Assembly: GCF_016745425.1 (NCBI RefSeq)
Contig: NZ_JAERVK010000012.1
Span: 1-64,000, forward strand
Length of the DNA: 64,000 bases
Source: Candidatus Methylomicrobium oryzae
GTDB lineage: Bacteria > Pseudomonadota > Gammaproteobacteria > Methylococcales > Methylomonadaceae
Direction: 5' to 3'
Shown: one piece after another, positions 35,580 through 46,388 of the stretch
How the letters are laid out: each line of letters starts with the position of its first letter
Position numbering within the stretch: the stretch's first letter is position 1
Program-made: the position numbers and the translations under genes
The notes under the pieces: generated by a model
The model's database searches: none
Seen by the model: the letters and a program-made list of their open reading frames with translations, nothing else
What the model was told of the DNA's origin: nothing

Positions 35580-35808
35580 AACATCATCCTTTTTCGGCGC
35601 CTTAAAAATCCGCGCCTAAACCAGTCCCATCGTCTTCCCCGCAAGGACAAGTTCAAGCTGTCCATTGACTTCCTGGCTTCAATCCGGGCGATGCCGTATC
35701 TCCGGCAAACCGAAAGTCCCTACCTAATCAAAAAATTCCCATGAACCCAGTGACACCTGGAGCCGGGAAAACTCCCTTTTCCCTAAACCAGCGCCGGCTT
35801 ACCGCTTC

Positions 35809-36240
35809 CTATACGCCTGCCGCAAACCCGGCCGCCTCGATGCCTGCGATCGCGCAGCGCTCATCCTGGTCCGATACGTCGCCGCTAATCCCGACCGCGC
35901 CGATCAATTGATTATTTTCCTTGTCGCGAATCAGCACGCCGCCCGGTACCGGCATCACCTTGCCCTGCGACAGCGTCACCAGTGAATTCATGAAGTCCGG
36001 CCGCTGCACCGCAACGCCGGCCAAGCTTCTCGACGATACGCCCATACTGACCGCCCCCCAGGCCTTGGCGGTCGCGATCTCCTGACGGATCATGCTGGCG
36101 CCGTCTTCCCGCTGCAGCGCTTTCAAATGCCCCGCCGCATCCAGCACCACCACGGTCAACGGCGCCATTTTCAGTTCTCTGGCCTTTGCAATCGCAGTCT
36201 GTATAATCAAATTGGCTTTTTCCAATGTCAAAATGTGCAT
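35809..36240 (-). CDS. GlcG/HbpS-family (DUF336) protein
   Basis: A 143-residue protein of the GlcG/HbpS superfamily (LTVVVLDAAGHLKALQREDGAS, AKAWGAVSMGVSSR, PVPGGVLIRDKENNQLIGAVGISGD). Relatives bind haem or corrinoid-like ligands or accompany glycolate and diol metabolism. The ligand here cannot be told. It lies three bases downstream of the tesA stop, so it shares that transcript. 35580-35808 holds nothing clear. Confidence 0.85.
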   Translation of the reverse strand: MHILTLEKANLIIQTAIAKARELKMAPLTVVVLDAAGHLKALQREDGASMIRQEIATAKAWGAVSMGVSSRSLAGVAVQRPDFMNSLVTLSQGKVMPVPGGVLIRDKENNQLIGAVGISGDVSDQDERCAIAGIEAAGFAAGV

Positions 36241-36243
36241 CCT

Positions 36244-36870
36244 TCAATCTCTTTTTTCAGGTGATGTGTTGAGTAAAGGCAATAAGTGCTGCCAAATCTT
36301 GTCCGCAATCAACGGCTGGGCTTTCGCATTCGGATGCAGGCCGTCGGGCTGCATCAGTTCCTCGACCAGCGCAATATCCCCGAGGATGAACGGCACCAAG
36401 GGCACGGATTTTTCCCGGGATAATTCGTGGTACACATTATAAATCATATCGATATAGCGTTTACCGTAATTCGGAGGGATAGTCATGCTGAGCAGCAGCA
36501 CCTTCGCGCCGCGCGCCCGGCTGCGGCGGATGATCTCGTCCAAATTGTGTTTCAGTGCAGCCGGCGAGAGTCCGCGCAAGCCGTCGTTCGCGCCGAGCTC
36601 GATGATCACCACCGACGGTTTTTCCTCGCCCAGGATGCGGTCGATGCGGGCAAGGCCGCCGGCGCTGGTTTCGCCGCTGATGCTCTCGTTGCGGACCAGG
36701 GCCTCGATACCCGCCTTCCGTAGTTTTGACTCCAGCAAGCGTACCCAGCCCTGCTCGACTTCGATCCCATAGGCGGCACTGATGCTGTCGCCCAGCACCA
36801 CCACCGTTTCGGCGTGTATATTGAGCGAAAACAATGCCGCGCCCAGCCATAAACAGAATTTCGACAACAT
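36244..36870 (-). CDS. tesA: SGNH-type arylesterase / lysophospholipase TesA-like
   Basis: A 208-residue periplasmic GDSL hydrolase. The start at 36870 gives a signal peptide (MLSKFCLWLGAALFSLNIHA). Catalytic blocks are VVVLGDSISAAYGI (Ser), IIELGANDGLRG (block III Asn) and QPDGLHPNAKAQ (Asp/His). It hydrolyses acyl esters and thioesters. The gene is divergent from ybbA with 25 bases between starts, as in E. coli. A start eight codons upstream is possible. Confidence 0.9.
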   Translation of the reverse strand: MLSKFCLWLGAALFSLNIHAETVVVLGDSISAAYGIEVEQGWVRLLESKLRKAGIEALVRNESISGETSAGGLARIDRILGEEKPSVVIIELGANDGLRGLSPAALKHNLDEIIRRSRARGAKVLLLSMTIPPNYGKRYIDMIYNVYHELSREKSVPLVPFILGDIALVEELMQPDGLHPNAKAQPLIADKIWQHLLPLLNTSPEKRD

Positions 36871-36895
36871 GAACAATCCGCGCAAGGAACCCATA

Positions 36896-37554
<659 letters not shown>

Positions 37555-37558
<4 letters not shown>

Positions 37559-40041
37559 ACAGAATGAAGCTTGCGTTGCGCCTGCTCGGCCGCGAAGCGC
37601 GGTCCGGCGAGTTGACGTTGCTGATACTGGCGCTCTTGATCGCGGTCACCGCCTTGACCGCCGCCTCGCTGTTCGCGGACCGCCTGGAACGGGCGATGAC
37701 CGCGCAAACCGCCGAATTTCTGGCGGCCGACCTGGTCATCCAGAGTCCCGGCCCGATCCCGGCGGAATGGCTGGCCGAGTCCCGCCGGCTGGGCCTGAAA
37801 GAAGCCCGGACGACCGAGTTTTCGAGCATGCTGATCGAGAACGACGAAATGCTGCTGGCCAGCATCAAAGCAGTCGACGCCGCCTATCCGCTGCGCGGCT
37901 TCTTGAAAATCGCCGACGCCGAACACCGGACCGAAACGGTCGTCACCCACGGCCCGGAAATCGGCGCGGCGTGGGTCGAACGCCGTATCCTGTCCGCGCT
38001 GAAGCTGAAATTCGGCGATGCGCTGACGGTCGGCGAAAAAAAGCTCCGAATCACCCAAATTCTGACCTATGAACCCGATCAGCAGGGCGGTTTCTTCAGT
38101 TTTTCGCCGCGCGTGCTGATCAACGCCGCCGACCTGGAAGCGACGAAAGTGATCCAGCCCGGCAGCCATGTGCATCGGTTCTTCCAATTCAGCGGCGACT
38201 CGAAAGCGCTGTTCGCCTTCCGGCGCTTCGTAAAACCGCAGTTGAATCCCTCGCAACGCCTGCTGGACGTTCACGAAGACCGGCCCGAACTCGGCTCGGC
38301 ACTGACCCGCGCCGAGCAGTTCCTGGGCCTGTCGAGCATCGTGGTGGTAATCATTGCCGGCGCCGCAATCTCGATGGCGGCGCGGCGCTACAGCGAACGC
38401 CATTTCGATACTTCGGCGCTGCTCGGCTGTTTCGGCTGCACGCAGGGGGAAATCCTGAGGCTCTACTGCATGCAGTTCGCGCTGCTGGGACTGGTTACCG
38501 GCGCGCTGGGCTGCGGATTCGGCTGGCTGTTTCAGGAAGGATTGTTTTTACTGCTGCGCCCCTTGCTGCCCGCTTCGCTGGCGCAGCAGCCGGGCGCCCT
38601 CGCGGTACTGTTCGGCGCCGGCGCCGGCCTGATCATCCTCTTCGGCTTTGCATTGCCGCCGATCCTACGCCTGAAGCGGGTGCCGCCGCTCAGAGTCCTG
38701 CGCCACGAACTGGAACCGTTGCCGAGCAGCGCCTGGCTGGTTTACGGCCTGGCGCTGACGTTGATTTGCGCACTGGTCTGGCGCTATACCGGCGACGCCG
38801 GAATGACCGCGGTGGTGACCGGAGTCACGATGGCGGCGCTGCTGCTGCTTGCCCTGATCGTTTGGGCGATGCTGTCCGCGATCCGCAAGCTGCTGCCCCG
38901 CATGCCGCTGGGCTGGCGTTTCGGATGGCGCGGCCTGCTCCGCGAACCGCGCGCGAGCATTGCGCAGATTCTGGCATTCGGCGTCACGCTGGCGGCGATG
39001 CTGTCGAGCCTGATGGTTCGGAACGAACTGATCGCTACTTGGCGCCACCAATTGCCCGAGAATGCGCCGAACCATTTTGCACTGAACATCTTCCCGGACC
39101 AGTTGGCAGCGTTCGAACGCTCCCTGCAGGATAAAGGCATCGAAAGCAGCCCGTTTTATCCGGTCGTCCGGGGCAGGTTGACGCATATCAACCGGAAGCC
39201 GGTACAGGAGATCGCGGTCAGGGGCTCGCAGGGCGATAACGCCACGCACCGCGAATTGAGCCTGACCTGGAGCCGCGAGGTGCCGGAAGAGAACACGATT
39301 GCGGCCGGCGCGTGGTGGAACCGAAACGCGCCCGGCTTGGTATCGGTCGAACAGAAACTCGCCGACAGTCTGGGCATCAAAGTGGGAGACCGCCTGACCT
39401 TCAGCTCCGGAGGGCGGCAGTTCGAAGCGACGGTCGCCAATTTCAGGGCGCTGCGCTGGGAATCGATGAAGCCGAATTTTTACATGATTTTTTCGCCCGG
39501 CACCCTGGAAGATTTCCCCCATACCTTGATGACCAGTTTTTATCTGCCGGAAGCGAAAAAAAACGCATTGAACGCGCTGGCAAAAGAATTCCCGAGCATG
39601 TCCATCCTCGAAGTCGAACGGATTCTGCGGCAATTGCAGACGCTGTTTACGCAATTGACAGAGGCGGTCAATTATTTGTTCTACCTGGCCTTGTCGGCCG
39701 CGCTGACCGTCCTGTTCGCGTCCGTGTACGGCACACTGGACCAGCGCATCCATGAGAGCGCACTGCTCAGGACATTCGGCGCTTCGCGCGGCTTTCTAAG
39801 GAAAATGCAGAGCATTGAATTTTTCTGCCTTGGCGCTATCTCAGGAGTGATCGGCGTACTAATTGCCGAATCCCTGAACTTTGCGCTGTACCGCCAGGTC
39901 ATGCATATCCCGTTCCAACTACATCGCGACTTATGGCTGACCATCCCTTTACTCAGCGCCGTAATCGTCTTGTCAGCGGGCCTGTGGGGATTGCGCCGGG
40001 TAGTCCGCAGGCCTCCGTTGCGGAGCTTAAGAGAGCTATAA
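37555..40041 (+). CDS. ybbP: Large FtsX-type ABC permease YbbP
   Basis: An 828-residue permease with two FtsX cores: N-terminal helix, large periplasmic domain, a helix block near 265-430 (SSIVVVIIAGAAISMAARRYSERHFDTSALLGCFG), a second periplasmic domain, and C-terminal helices (RIHESALLRTFGASRGFLRKM). It forms the YbbA-YbbP complex, a type VII ABC system of uncertain substrate, usually divergent to tesA. GGGAGG lies six bases before the ATG. Confidence 0.9.
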
Positions 40042-40130
40042 TACGATCGGATTAAGATCAGACCGTTCATCCATTATTCATCAAAGATCGGCTACACTTT
40101 GTTCCAACTAAAATTAAAGAAGGTAAACCC

Positions 40131-40526
40131 ATGAAAAAATCAGCTTTAAGCTTGGTCATTATCGGCAGCGTCCTGCTGACGGGCTGCTACAGTTACGGCG
40201 GCTGGCAGCCGACTGTAGACCCTTACAATGACCCGAATGCTTATCGAATCAATCAGGATATGGCCGAGTGCCAGCAGCTCGCCAAACAGGCTTCCGGAGG
40301 AACGACCAAGGAAACTGCAATCGGCGCGGGCACCGGCGCTTTGATCGGCGCGGCGGGCGGCGCGGTGGTCGGCGCCTTCACCGGCAACCCGGGCGCGGGC
40401 GCGGCAATCGGCGCGGCGGCAGGCGGTTTCGGCGGCGGCGCCAAACAAGGCTTCGAATCCGAGCATGATTACAAGCGCTCGTATGCGACCTGCATGCGCA
40501 ACCGCGGACACCGCGTAGTCAACTAA
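40131..40526 (+). CDS. Glycine-zipper lipoprotein
   Basis: A 131-residue lipoprotein: lipobox LLTGC (Cys19), then a Tyr/Pro region (YNDPNAYRINQDMAECQQLAKQ), then a glycine zipper (GAGTGALIGAAGGAVVGAF... GAAIGAAAGGFGGGAKQ) likely to insert in the outer membrane, and a conserved tail YATCMRNRGHRV. It belongs to the 17-kDa-antigen/YMGG-like group. AAGG precedes the start. Confidence 0.88.
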   Translation: MKKSALSLVIIGSVLLTGCYSYGGWQPTVDPYNDPNAYRINQDMAECQQLAKQASGGTTKETAIGAGTGALIGAAGGAVVGAFTGNPGAGAAIGAAAGGFGGGAKQGFESEHDYKRSYATCMRNRGHRVVN

Positions 40527-40543
40527 AGGCCATCTTCCGGGGC

Positions 40544-40567
40544 TGGCACAAGGAAGTGCTTGTGCCA
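40544..40567. terminator. Hairpin between convergent genes
   Basis: Perfect 9-bp stem TGGCACAAG/CTTGTGCCA with a 6-base loop, between the lipoprotein stop and the trmN6 stop. No T-run on either side, so terminator function is tentative. Confidence 0.4.
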
Positions 40568-40576
40568 TCGACCCTT

Positions 40577-41314
40577 TCAACCAGTGCCCTTGGCGTTTTC
40601 GCTTCCCGCGAAGCGCATCAGGAGTTTCGCCAGACAGGTCCGTGCCGTTGCCGAATAGACGCCCGGCTCGTCATAAACCGTAATCGTTTCGAAAACCGGA
40701 GCCGACACAGGCTGCCGGCCAAACGTCAAGGCGGCTACCTTGGCCTTGCTGTGCGCATAGCCTCGAAAAACGGCTTGGCGCCATAAATGCAAGCCGGCCT
40801 GCGCGCACAAACGGGTAAACGTTATCCCCGACTGCACGGGTAGCAATACATAAAACACCCCATCCCGCGCGAGCAGCCGCGCCGCAATCCCGACAAGTTC
40901 GGCATGCGTCAGATGCACATTATGACGGGCGGCATTGCGCATCGGCTCGTCGGCGTTCAAATGGTTCTCGAAAAAGGGCGGATTGCTGACGATCAAGTCG
41001 TAGCGGCCGGATTCCAGGTCCGCGAAATGCTGAATGCTGTCCCGAACCGCCTGCAGCCGGTCGGCCCAGGGGCTGCGGCGGAAATTTTCCGCCGCCTCCC
41101 GGCACGCGTCGTCCATCAGCTCCACACCGATTACCCGGCCGGCACCGAGCTGCGCCGCGATCAGCGACAGCAGTCCGCAGCCGGCGCCGATGTCCAGCAC
41201 GCGGCCTTCCGGACAGACCGGCATCATCGCACCGAACAGCAGGCTGTCCGTACAAATTTTCATCGCCGCCCGTTCCTGGCTGACCGAAAATTGCTGAAGG
41301 CGAAAAATCGACAA
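40577..41314 (-). CDS. trmN6: tRNA1(Val) A37 N6-methyltransferase
   Basis: A 245-residue SAM-dependent methyltransferase. Motif I is VLDIGAGCGLLSLIAAQLG, motif IV is SNPPFFENH (N6-adenine type NPPF), and the N-terminus FRLQQFSVSQERAAMKICTDSLLFGA is that of YfiC/TrmN6. It methylates A37 of tRNA1(Val). Confidence 0.9.
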   Translation of the reverse strand: MSIFRLQQFSVSQERAAMKICTDSLLFGAMMPVCPEGRVLDIGAGCGLLSLIAAQLGAGRVIGVELMDDACREAAENFRRSPWADRLQAVRDSIQHFADLESGRYDLIVSNPPFFENHLNADEPMRNAARHNVHLTHAELVGIAARLLARDGVFYVLLPVQSGITFTRLCAQAGLHLWRQAVFRGYAHSKAKVAALTFGRQPVSAPVFETITVYDEPGVYSATARTCLAKLLMRFAGSENAKGTG

Positions 41315-41352
41315 TACTTATCTCCAAGTCCCGTTAAACCTGCCGCAGGCCC

Positions 41353-44300
41353 TTATTCGGGATGACCGGCATCCGCCTGCTCCTCATGTCTCGCCGCTTT
41401 CGGCGGGCTCTTTTTCCACAAGCCGCGGCTCGAAAAGCATCCCCATCCCCATTTCAGCCAGTTCAGCAAGGCGGCGGCCAGCCACAGCGACCATGCCAGC
41501 ATCAACAGGCGGTAAACCTTCAGCGGCACCGAAACGACGGCCGCTTTCGGCAACAGCGCTGCGCTTCTGTCCTGGTACCAGTTCAACGCATACGGCGAGG
41601 ACTGGTTGCCGGTGATCATCATGTCGGGCGTATTCAAAAGGCCCTGCGAAACTGCGGCAAACAAGATTCCCAGCGACAGGACCGTCAGGCCGCCGAGCAG
41701 AATCTGCAGGGCGTTGAAATAGCGGATCTCGGCGGCGGATTTTCCGCATCGCCAGCCGAGCAGCATCAGCCAGGCAATCACGACCAGCGCGGTCGGCAGC
41801 GGAATCTGGCTGAGCCCGGCCAGCAATAAAAACCATTGCCAGTGTTTCAGCGGCGTTAGCGGTATCCTGCCGAGCCCGATCGAAATCAGCGCCAGCACGA
41901 TCAATACGCCCCAGAACAACACCGCCGGCCCCATTTTCGGACCGTCGACCCACAGCACCCAGCGGTCTTCGCCGAGCCGGATGTTCAAGCCCGCATTTAC
42001 GCTGGCCGCGCCGAGGTCAACCTCGGGCGTGGCCACGCGAGCGGCAATCGGCTGCGCTTCGAGCCAGCGCAGCGTGACGGTTTGGGTGCCGGGCCTGACC
42101 GGCAGCACCAGCTTGCGGCCTTCCAGGCGCAAGGGCTGCGGCTGTCCGTCGATCGCGACCGTCTGCAATTCCGCGGCTTCCGGCAACAAAAGCGGATGCT
42201 GTCCGCCTTGCGAACTGCGGAGGCGGAGCGAAAGCTCCGTATCGCGGATGCGCTTGCCGGGCGTCATCGTCAGCCGGCTATTGTCGATCGTGAGGGTCCG
42301 GCCGGCAGCCGCCTGCGGCCGCGACACCGCCAGCATGATTTTTTCGCCGGGCCAGGGCCGCCATTCGGGCAGCCAACGCTGTTCGTGATTCAGGTAGATC
42401 ATCGGAATGCCCGACGTTTCGATGTGCCAGACCGGGCTCACGTCCGCCCTGAACACCTCGATCCATTGGTCTGTCGGCGCGGCGGCCAATTCGAGCGTAT
42501 CCGATTTGGCGAGCGTCGACACCCACGCCATTTCGGCCTGACCAGCGGCCATGTTTACGTCGGCCTTGCCGTTTCGGACGCGCACGCCGGGCGTGGTGAC
42601 CGCTTCGCCGGGCAACAGGGGCACCGACAGCAGGACCGGCGATCCGGGCTCGGACAGCCGGACGATCCGTGTCGTCACCTGCCAGTCCAGGCCCAGTTGC
42701 AACGTGCGTTCGATCCGGACGAACGCCGGCAGCACGCCGGGCGTCAATACCTCGGCCTGAGTCTTGCCCGGCGCCTTTTGCACGCGTTCGAACCGCAGTT
42801 GCTCGCCCGGCAGGCCGTTTTCCCCGATTCCTACCGTTTCCCAGCCGCTGCCCTCCACCGTCACCCGATGCGGTTTCAGCGGCAGCGGCAGGGTAAATTG
42901 GCCGGTCGCCGGCAAGATACCGCGCAGTACGACCGCATGCCGGCCCGGATCGAGATGCAGCCAGAGGTTGTTGCCGGTACGGAACAACCCCGGCGCGGGC
43001 ACGCCGTCGACGGTCACCCGATTCGGAAACCACTGCCGGTCATCCGCCGGTAGCGGTACCGCGACGCCCTGCGCCGCATGCATGTCGAGCGAAAGCTGCA
43101 GCGCTTCGCCGTCGAATTTGACCTGCATCGCCGAACTTTCGGCGCAGGCCGGCAGGCAGTCGGGCGCTTCGAGCAGGCGGGCTTTCAATTGATCCAGCAC
43201 CGCCTGGCCCGGAAAATCCGCATGGGCCGGTTCGGACGGCAGCGACAGCACCGGCATCAGCAGGCACCAGAAAATCAGCGCGGGAGAACCTTTGAAACGG
43301 ATAATCCATTTTTCGGCAACCCCGAACATCAAAAGCGCCAGCACCGCAATTAAGGCAACGCGCAGAAAATTCAGCGCCAGCGTCAATCCGGGCGGCAAAT
43401 ACCAGAGCGTCAATGCTTGTCCCGGATCGACCGAGCCGTTCCAGGTCAACAGCACTCTATGCCACTGCCAGGCGGGCAGGCCCGGCCCGGTCTGAATCTT
43501 GGCGTTCGGGTCGACGCGTTCGACATCGGCCGGCTTGTTTTCGAGATATCCCATGCCTTCGGCGACGCTGCCGGCCGCATCGGCCACTCTCGATTTGCTG
43601 AACATCCGTGGCGGCTCCCTTTCCTCGTGCATCGCGGCCGCTTCCGGCGCAGCCGGCATTTGCGCGGCCGCCGGATAAGGCGGCGCGCTCAGGCTCTGCC
43701 AGGGCCTTTCCAGTTGCGGATAAAGGCCGATGCGCACCTGATCGATCATGAAAGGCACCGCGATCAGGATCAGTCCAAGCCAGCTTATGCGCCGATACCA
43801 GTGTACGAATTGCAGGAACCGGCCTTCCGGCAGCACCCGGATCAACGCGGTCGCTGCCAGAAGATGCAGCCAGACATAATGCGGCGCACCGGCTTCGTGC
43901 CAGATCAACGCGAGCGCGGCCAGCGCGATTCCGCCCCACAATGGCGTCCACAGCTTGTAGACCGCGAGCGCCGAGACCAGCACCAGAAACAGGTCGAGCA
44001 AAGTCCAGCGGGCGACCCAGGTATCCGGCACGTTGTCGACGCCGCCCGCCGCCAACAGGCGCCAGCCCGGCGGCAGGTTCAGTTCGGCGCTGACCTGCTG
44101 GAAACTTTGCTCCCAACCGACCGCGCTGATCTCGCTGATCGCACCGGTTAGGCGGCTGTCCGCCTCCAGCGAAATGATCCCGCGCCGAACTTCGACTCCT
44201 TCCTTGCCGGAGCCTTCGAGGCGCGTGATCAGTTGATCGCTGCCGTCCAGCGCGACCTTGCCGAGCTTCAGTTCGGGCAGCGCATTCAGCCGCCAGCCGC

Positions 44301-45459
44301 GCGTCATTCGGCCGCTGATGGTGTCGTTAACGGTATAACCTGCGCCGTCGAAATCGAGCCACAGTTTGCGCGTCAAATTGAGCCGGCTCGGTTCGGGCTC
44401 CGGATCGCCGCGCCGGATCACCTTGAACTGCATGGTCTGGCCGAATTCGACCCGATAAGCGGGCCAGGCTTGCCAGTCGTCCGGCAAATTGGTCAGGTTC
44501 GCATCGACCGCGCCGACTTGCTCGATTTCCACGACCCTGAGCGCCGGGCGCGCATCGAAGACCCAGATTTCCGAGTCAGGCCAGGCCGCTTCCTGTTTAT
44601 CGGCAACAGCCGGCGCCTGGAACGGCAGTGCCTCGACCGGCCCGGCGCTTCGGTAGGCCAGATCGATCTGCCAGCGTCCGGGCCGCAGCTGAAGCAAGAG
44701 CCGGCCGCCGTCTTCGAGCCGCGCCGGCAACGGGCTGCTCAAATGCAAGGGAATGAAGCCTTCCGGCAACGGCACGGCCAGCTTCAGCTCGCGCGGTTCG
44801 CCGGACACGTCGAGCACCAGCCGGGTGATCAGTTCCAGGGGCACCTCGTCGACGATGCGCCTGAATACTTGCAGCACAACCTTGTTCTCGACACCCGCGG
44901 GCTTGCCCGGACGCTGCTCCGGGGCACTCACCCAGATTTGGCCGTCCCTGAATACCGGATAAGGGACCGGGCTGCCGTTCACGTTCAGGCTCACCAGGCC
45001 GGTATCGGCCGGTACGGCCAGCGTTTCGGGCATCGCGTCCCAGAAAAACTCGCCCTTGATCCGGTACGCCTTCGGCTCCGGACCGGCGTTATCCAATTTG
45101 AGCGCAGGCAAACCGTTCCGGTTAATCACTTCCATGGGATTGTCGTTGAGCGTGACCGCCTGCGGCCAATGCCTGTCGTCGCCCGGCAGCAGGATCCAGT
45201 TGTCCCGGAACACCGAGCCGCGCAGCGAAAACGTACCGCGCCGGTCACCCAGGTCCAGCGCCAGTTCGGTCGGCCAGCCGCAGTGCTTTTCGTCGAAGCT
45301 GTTGTACAGGAAAGGGCAGCCGTGCTCCGGACTATCGTGGAGAACCCAGTCGATCCAGGGCTTGAGCGGTTCGGGCGCGTGCTCCGGCGCCAGCGGCACA
45401 GCCTGGGCCGAGGAAAAACCTAAAAAGAAGACAAAGCACAGACGAGCGAAACGGTTCAT
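41353..45459 (-). CDS. Very large membrane protein of unknown function
   Basis: A 1368-residue protein not recognised as a known family. The start at 45459 (MNRFARLCFVFFLGFSSAQA) gives a signal peptide preceded by GGGAG. Beta-rich periplasmic domains occupy residues about 25-500, with LLQLRPGRWQIDLAYR. Five or so transmembrane helices follow near 510-620. A linker, another helix near 715-740, and a short segment lead to a second beta-rich region (about 780-1210, with LDPGRHAVVLRGILPA, a near-repeat of the first). It ends with more helices and a basic cytoplasmic tail. The two similar halves suggest internal duplication. The gene stands alone. No catalytic motif was found. Confidence 0.8.
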   Translation of the reverse strand: MNRFARLCFVFFLGFSSAQAVPLAPEHAPEPLKPWIDWVLHDSPEHGCPFLYNSFDEKHCGWPTELALDLGDRRGTFSLRGSVFRDNWILLPGDDRHWPQAVTLNDNPMEVINRNGLPALKLDNAGPEPKAYRIKGEFFWDAMPETLAVPADTGLVSLNVNGSPVPYPVFRDGQIWVSAPEQRPGKPAGVENKVVLQVFRRIVDEVPLELITRLVLDVSGEPRELKLAVPLPEGFIPLHLSSPLPARLEDGGRLLLQLRPGRWQIDLAYRSAGPVEALPFQAPAVADKQEAAWPDSEIWVFDARPALRVVEIEQVGAVDANLTNLPDDWQAWPAYRVEFGQTMQFKVIRRGDPEPEPSRLNLTRKLWLDFDGAGYTVNDTISGRMTRGWRLNALPELKLGKVALDGSDQLITRLEGSGKEGVEVRRGIISLEADSRLTGAISEISAVGWEQSFQQVSAELNLPPGWRLLAAGGVDNVPDTWVARWTLLDLFLVLVSALAVYKLWTPLWGGIALAALALIWHEAGAPHYVWLHLLAATALIRVLPEGRFLQFVHWYRRISWLGLILIAVPFMIDQVRIGLYPQLERPWQSLSAPPYPAAAQMPAAPEAAAMHEEREPPRMFSKSRVADAAGSVAEGMGYLENKPADVERVDPNAKIQTGPGLPAWQWHRVLLTWNGSVDPGQALTLWYLPPGLTLALNFLRVALIAVLALLMFGVAEKWIIRFKGSPALIFWCLLMPVLSLPSEPAHADFPGQAVLDQLKARLLEAPDCLPACAESSAMQVKFDGEALQLSLDMHAAQGVAVPLPADDRQWFPNRVTVDGVPAPGLFRTGNNLWLHLDPGRHAVVLRGILPATGQFTLPLPLKPHRVTVEGSGWETVGIGENGLPGEQLRFERVQKAPGKTQAEVLTPGVLPAFVRIERTLQLGLDWQVTTRIVRLSEPGSPVLLSVPLLPGEAVTTPGVRVRNGKADVNMAAGQAEMAWVSTLAKSDTLELAAAPTDQWIEVFRADVSPVWHIETSGIPMIYLNHEQRWLPEWRPWPGEKIMLAVSRPQAAAGRTLTIDNSRLTMTPGKRIRDTELSLRLRSSQGGQHPLLLPEAAELQTVAIDGQPQPLRLEGRKLVLPVRPGTQTVTLRWLEAQPIAARVATPEVDLGAASVNAGLNIRLGEDRWVLWVDGPKMGPAVLFWGVLIVLALISIGLGRIPLTPLKHWQWFLLLAGLSQIPLPTALVVIAWLMLLGWRCGKSAAEIRYFNALQILLGGLTVLSLGILFAAVSQGLLNTPDMMITGNQSSPYALNWYQDRSAALLPKAAVVSVPLKVYRLLMLAWSLWLAAALLNWLKWGWGCFSSRGLWKKSPPKAARHEEQADAGHPE

Positions 45460-45617
45460 GAAGGCTCCCCAGCGAGTGAACTTGCTGCGGTATCTTACTT
45501 GGAACTTTGCAAAAATTCTAACGGGTTTGTTCACTGCCGAAAGACAATCGCTTACACGATCGAAACGATGAATTTGGTAGAATAGCCGACCGACCTACAA
45601 TGAAACGGACAATGTTC

Positions 45618-46070
45618 ATGACGGCTTATCGCCATATTCTTTTGACCGCAGATTTTTCGGAAGACGGCGCGTCGATTGCCGCGCGCGCCCAATCCCTGGC
45701 CGCCTTGTACAGGGCGAAATTGAGTATCCTGCATGTGCTCGACGACATCCCGATGCCCGATACGCCTTACGGCACCGTGATTCCGGTCGATCGACCTTCC
45801 GAATACGACCTTTTGGAAGCCGAACGCGGCAAGCTGCTTGCCCTGGGCACCGAACTCGGCGTCCCTCCCGCCGATCTCCGGCTGATCTGGGGCGTGCCGA
45901 AAGACGAAATCGTGCGGCATGCCGAAACGATCGCGGCCGACTTGATCGTGGCCGGCTCGCATGAGCGGCACGGGCTGGCCTTGCTGCTGGGCTCGACCGC
46001 AAACGGTGTACTGCATCATGCGCCCTGCGATTTGCTGGCGGTCCGGATTCCCGACGGCGAAGAAATTTAG
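45618..46070 (+). CDS. Universal stress protein family protein
   Basis: A 150-residue Usp domain: TAYRHILLTADFSEDGASIAARAQSLA at the N-terminus, ILHVLDD, and the ATP-binding loop VAGSHERHGLALLLGSTANGVLHHAPCDLLAVR (G-2x-G-9x-G-S pattern). ATP-binding UspA-type proteins act in stress responses. ATGs at 45600 and 45612 are alternatives and none has a strong ribosome site. Confidence 0.85.
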   Translation: MTAYRHILLTADFSEDGASIAARAQSLAALYRAKLSILHVLDDIPMPDTPYGTVIPVDRPSEYDLLEAERGKLLALGTELGVPPADLRLIWGVPKDEIVRHAETIAADLIVAGSHERHGLALLLGSTANGVLHHAPCDLLAVRIPDGEEI

Positions 46071-46094
46071 ATAACCGTTCAGAATCTTTATTTT

Positions 46095-46388
46095 ATGAAG
46101 CATATCCAATGGCTGCCGGTATCTTTTGCAAGCCTAACATTCGCCATGCTGAATGCCGCGTTGGCGGCCGAATCTGAGGATAGAAGAACGGATACCACAC
46201 ACCGTTCGCCGAAAGATGCAGCCCCAGGGTCGGCATTGCCTGCGCAAGCCACATTTGAACGGATTGCGAATGAGACGGGCGGGACCTATATTTTTGTGCC
46301 TAACGGATCAGCCGAAGATTACCGAAACCATTTCCAAAAAATGTTAGAAACCATGATAGAGGAGAACAACCGTGGCGAAGGCCAGTGA
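46095..46388 (+). CDS. Small secreted protein overlapping efpL
   Basis: A 97-residue open frame with a signal peptide (residues 1-25, ending NAALAA) and a C-terminal segment FERIANETGGTYIFVPNGSAEDYRNHF. The latter resembles the end of a von Willebrand A-type domain, but the metal-site motifs are absent. It overlaps the efpL GTG start by 17 bases. It has no good ribosome site. It may be real, or a remnant. Confidence 0.5.
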   Translation: MKHIQWLPVSFASLTFAMLNAALAAESEDRRTDTTHRSPKDAAPGSALPAQATFERIANETGGTYIFVPNGSAEDYRNHFQKMLETMIEENNRGEGQ

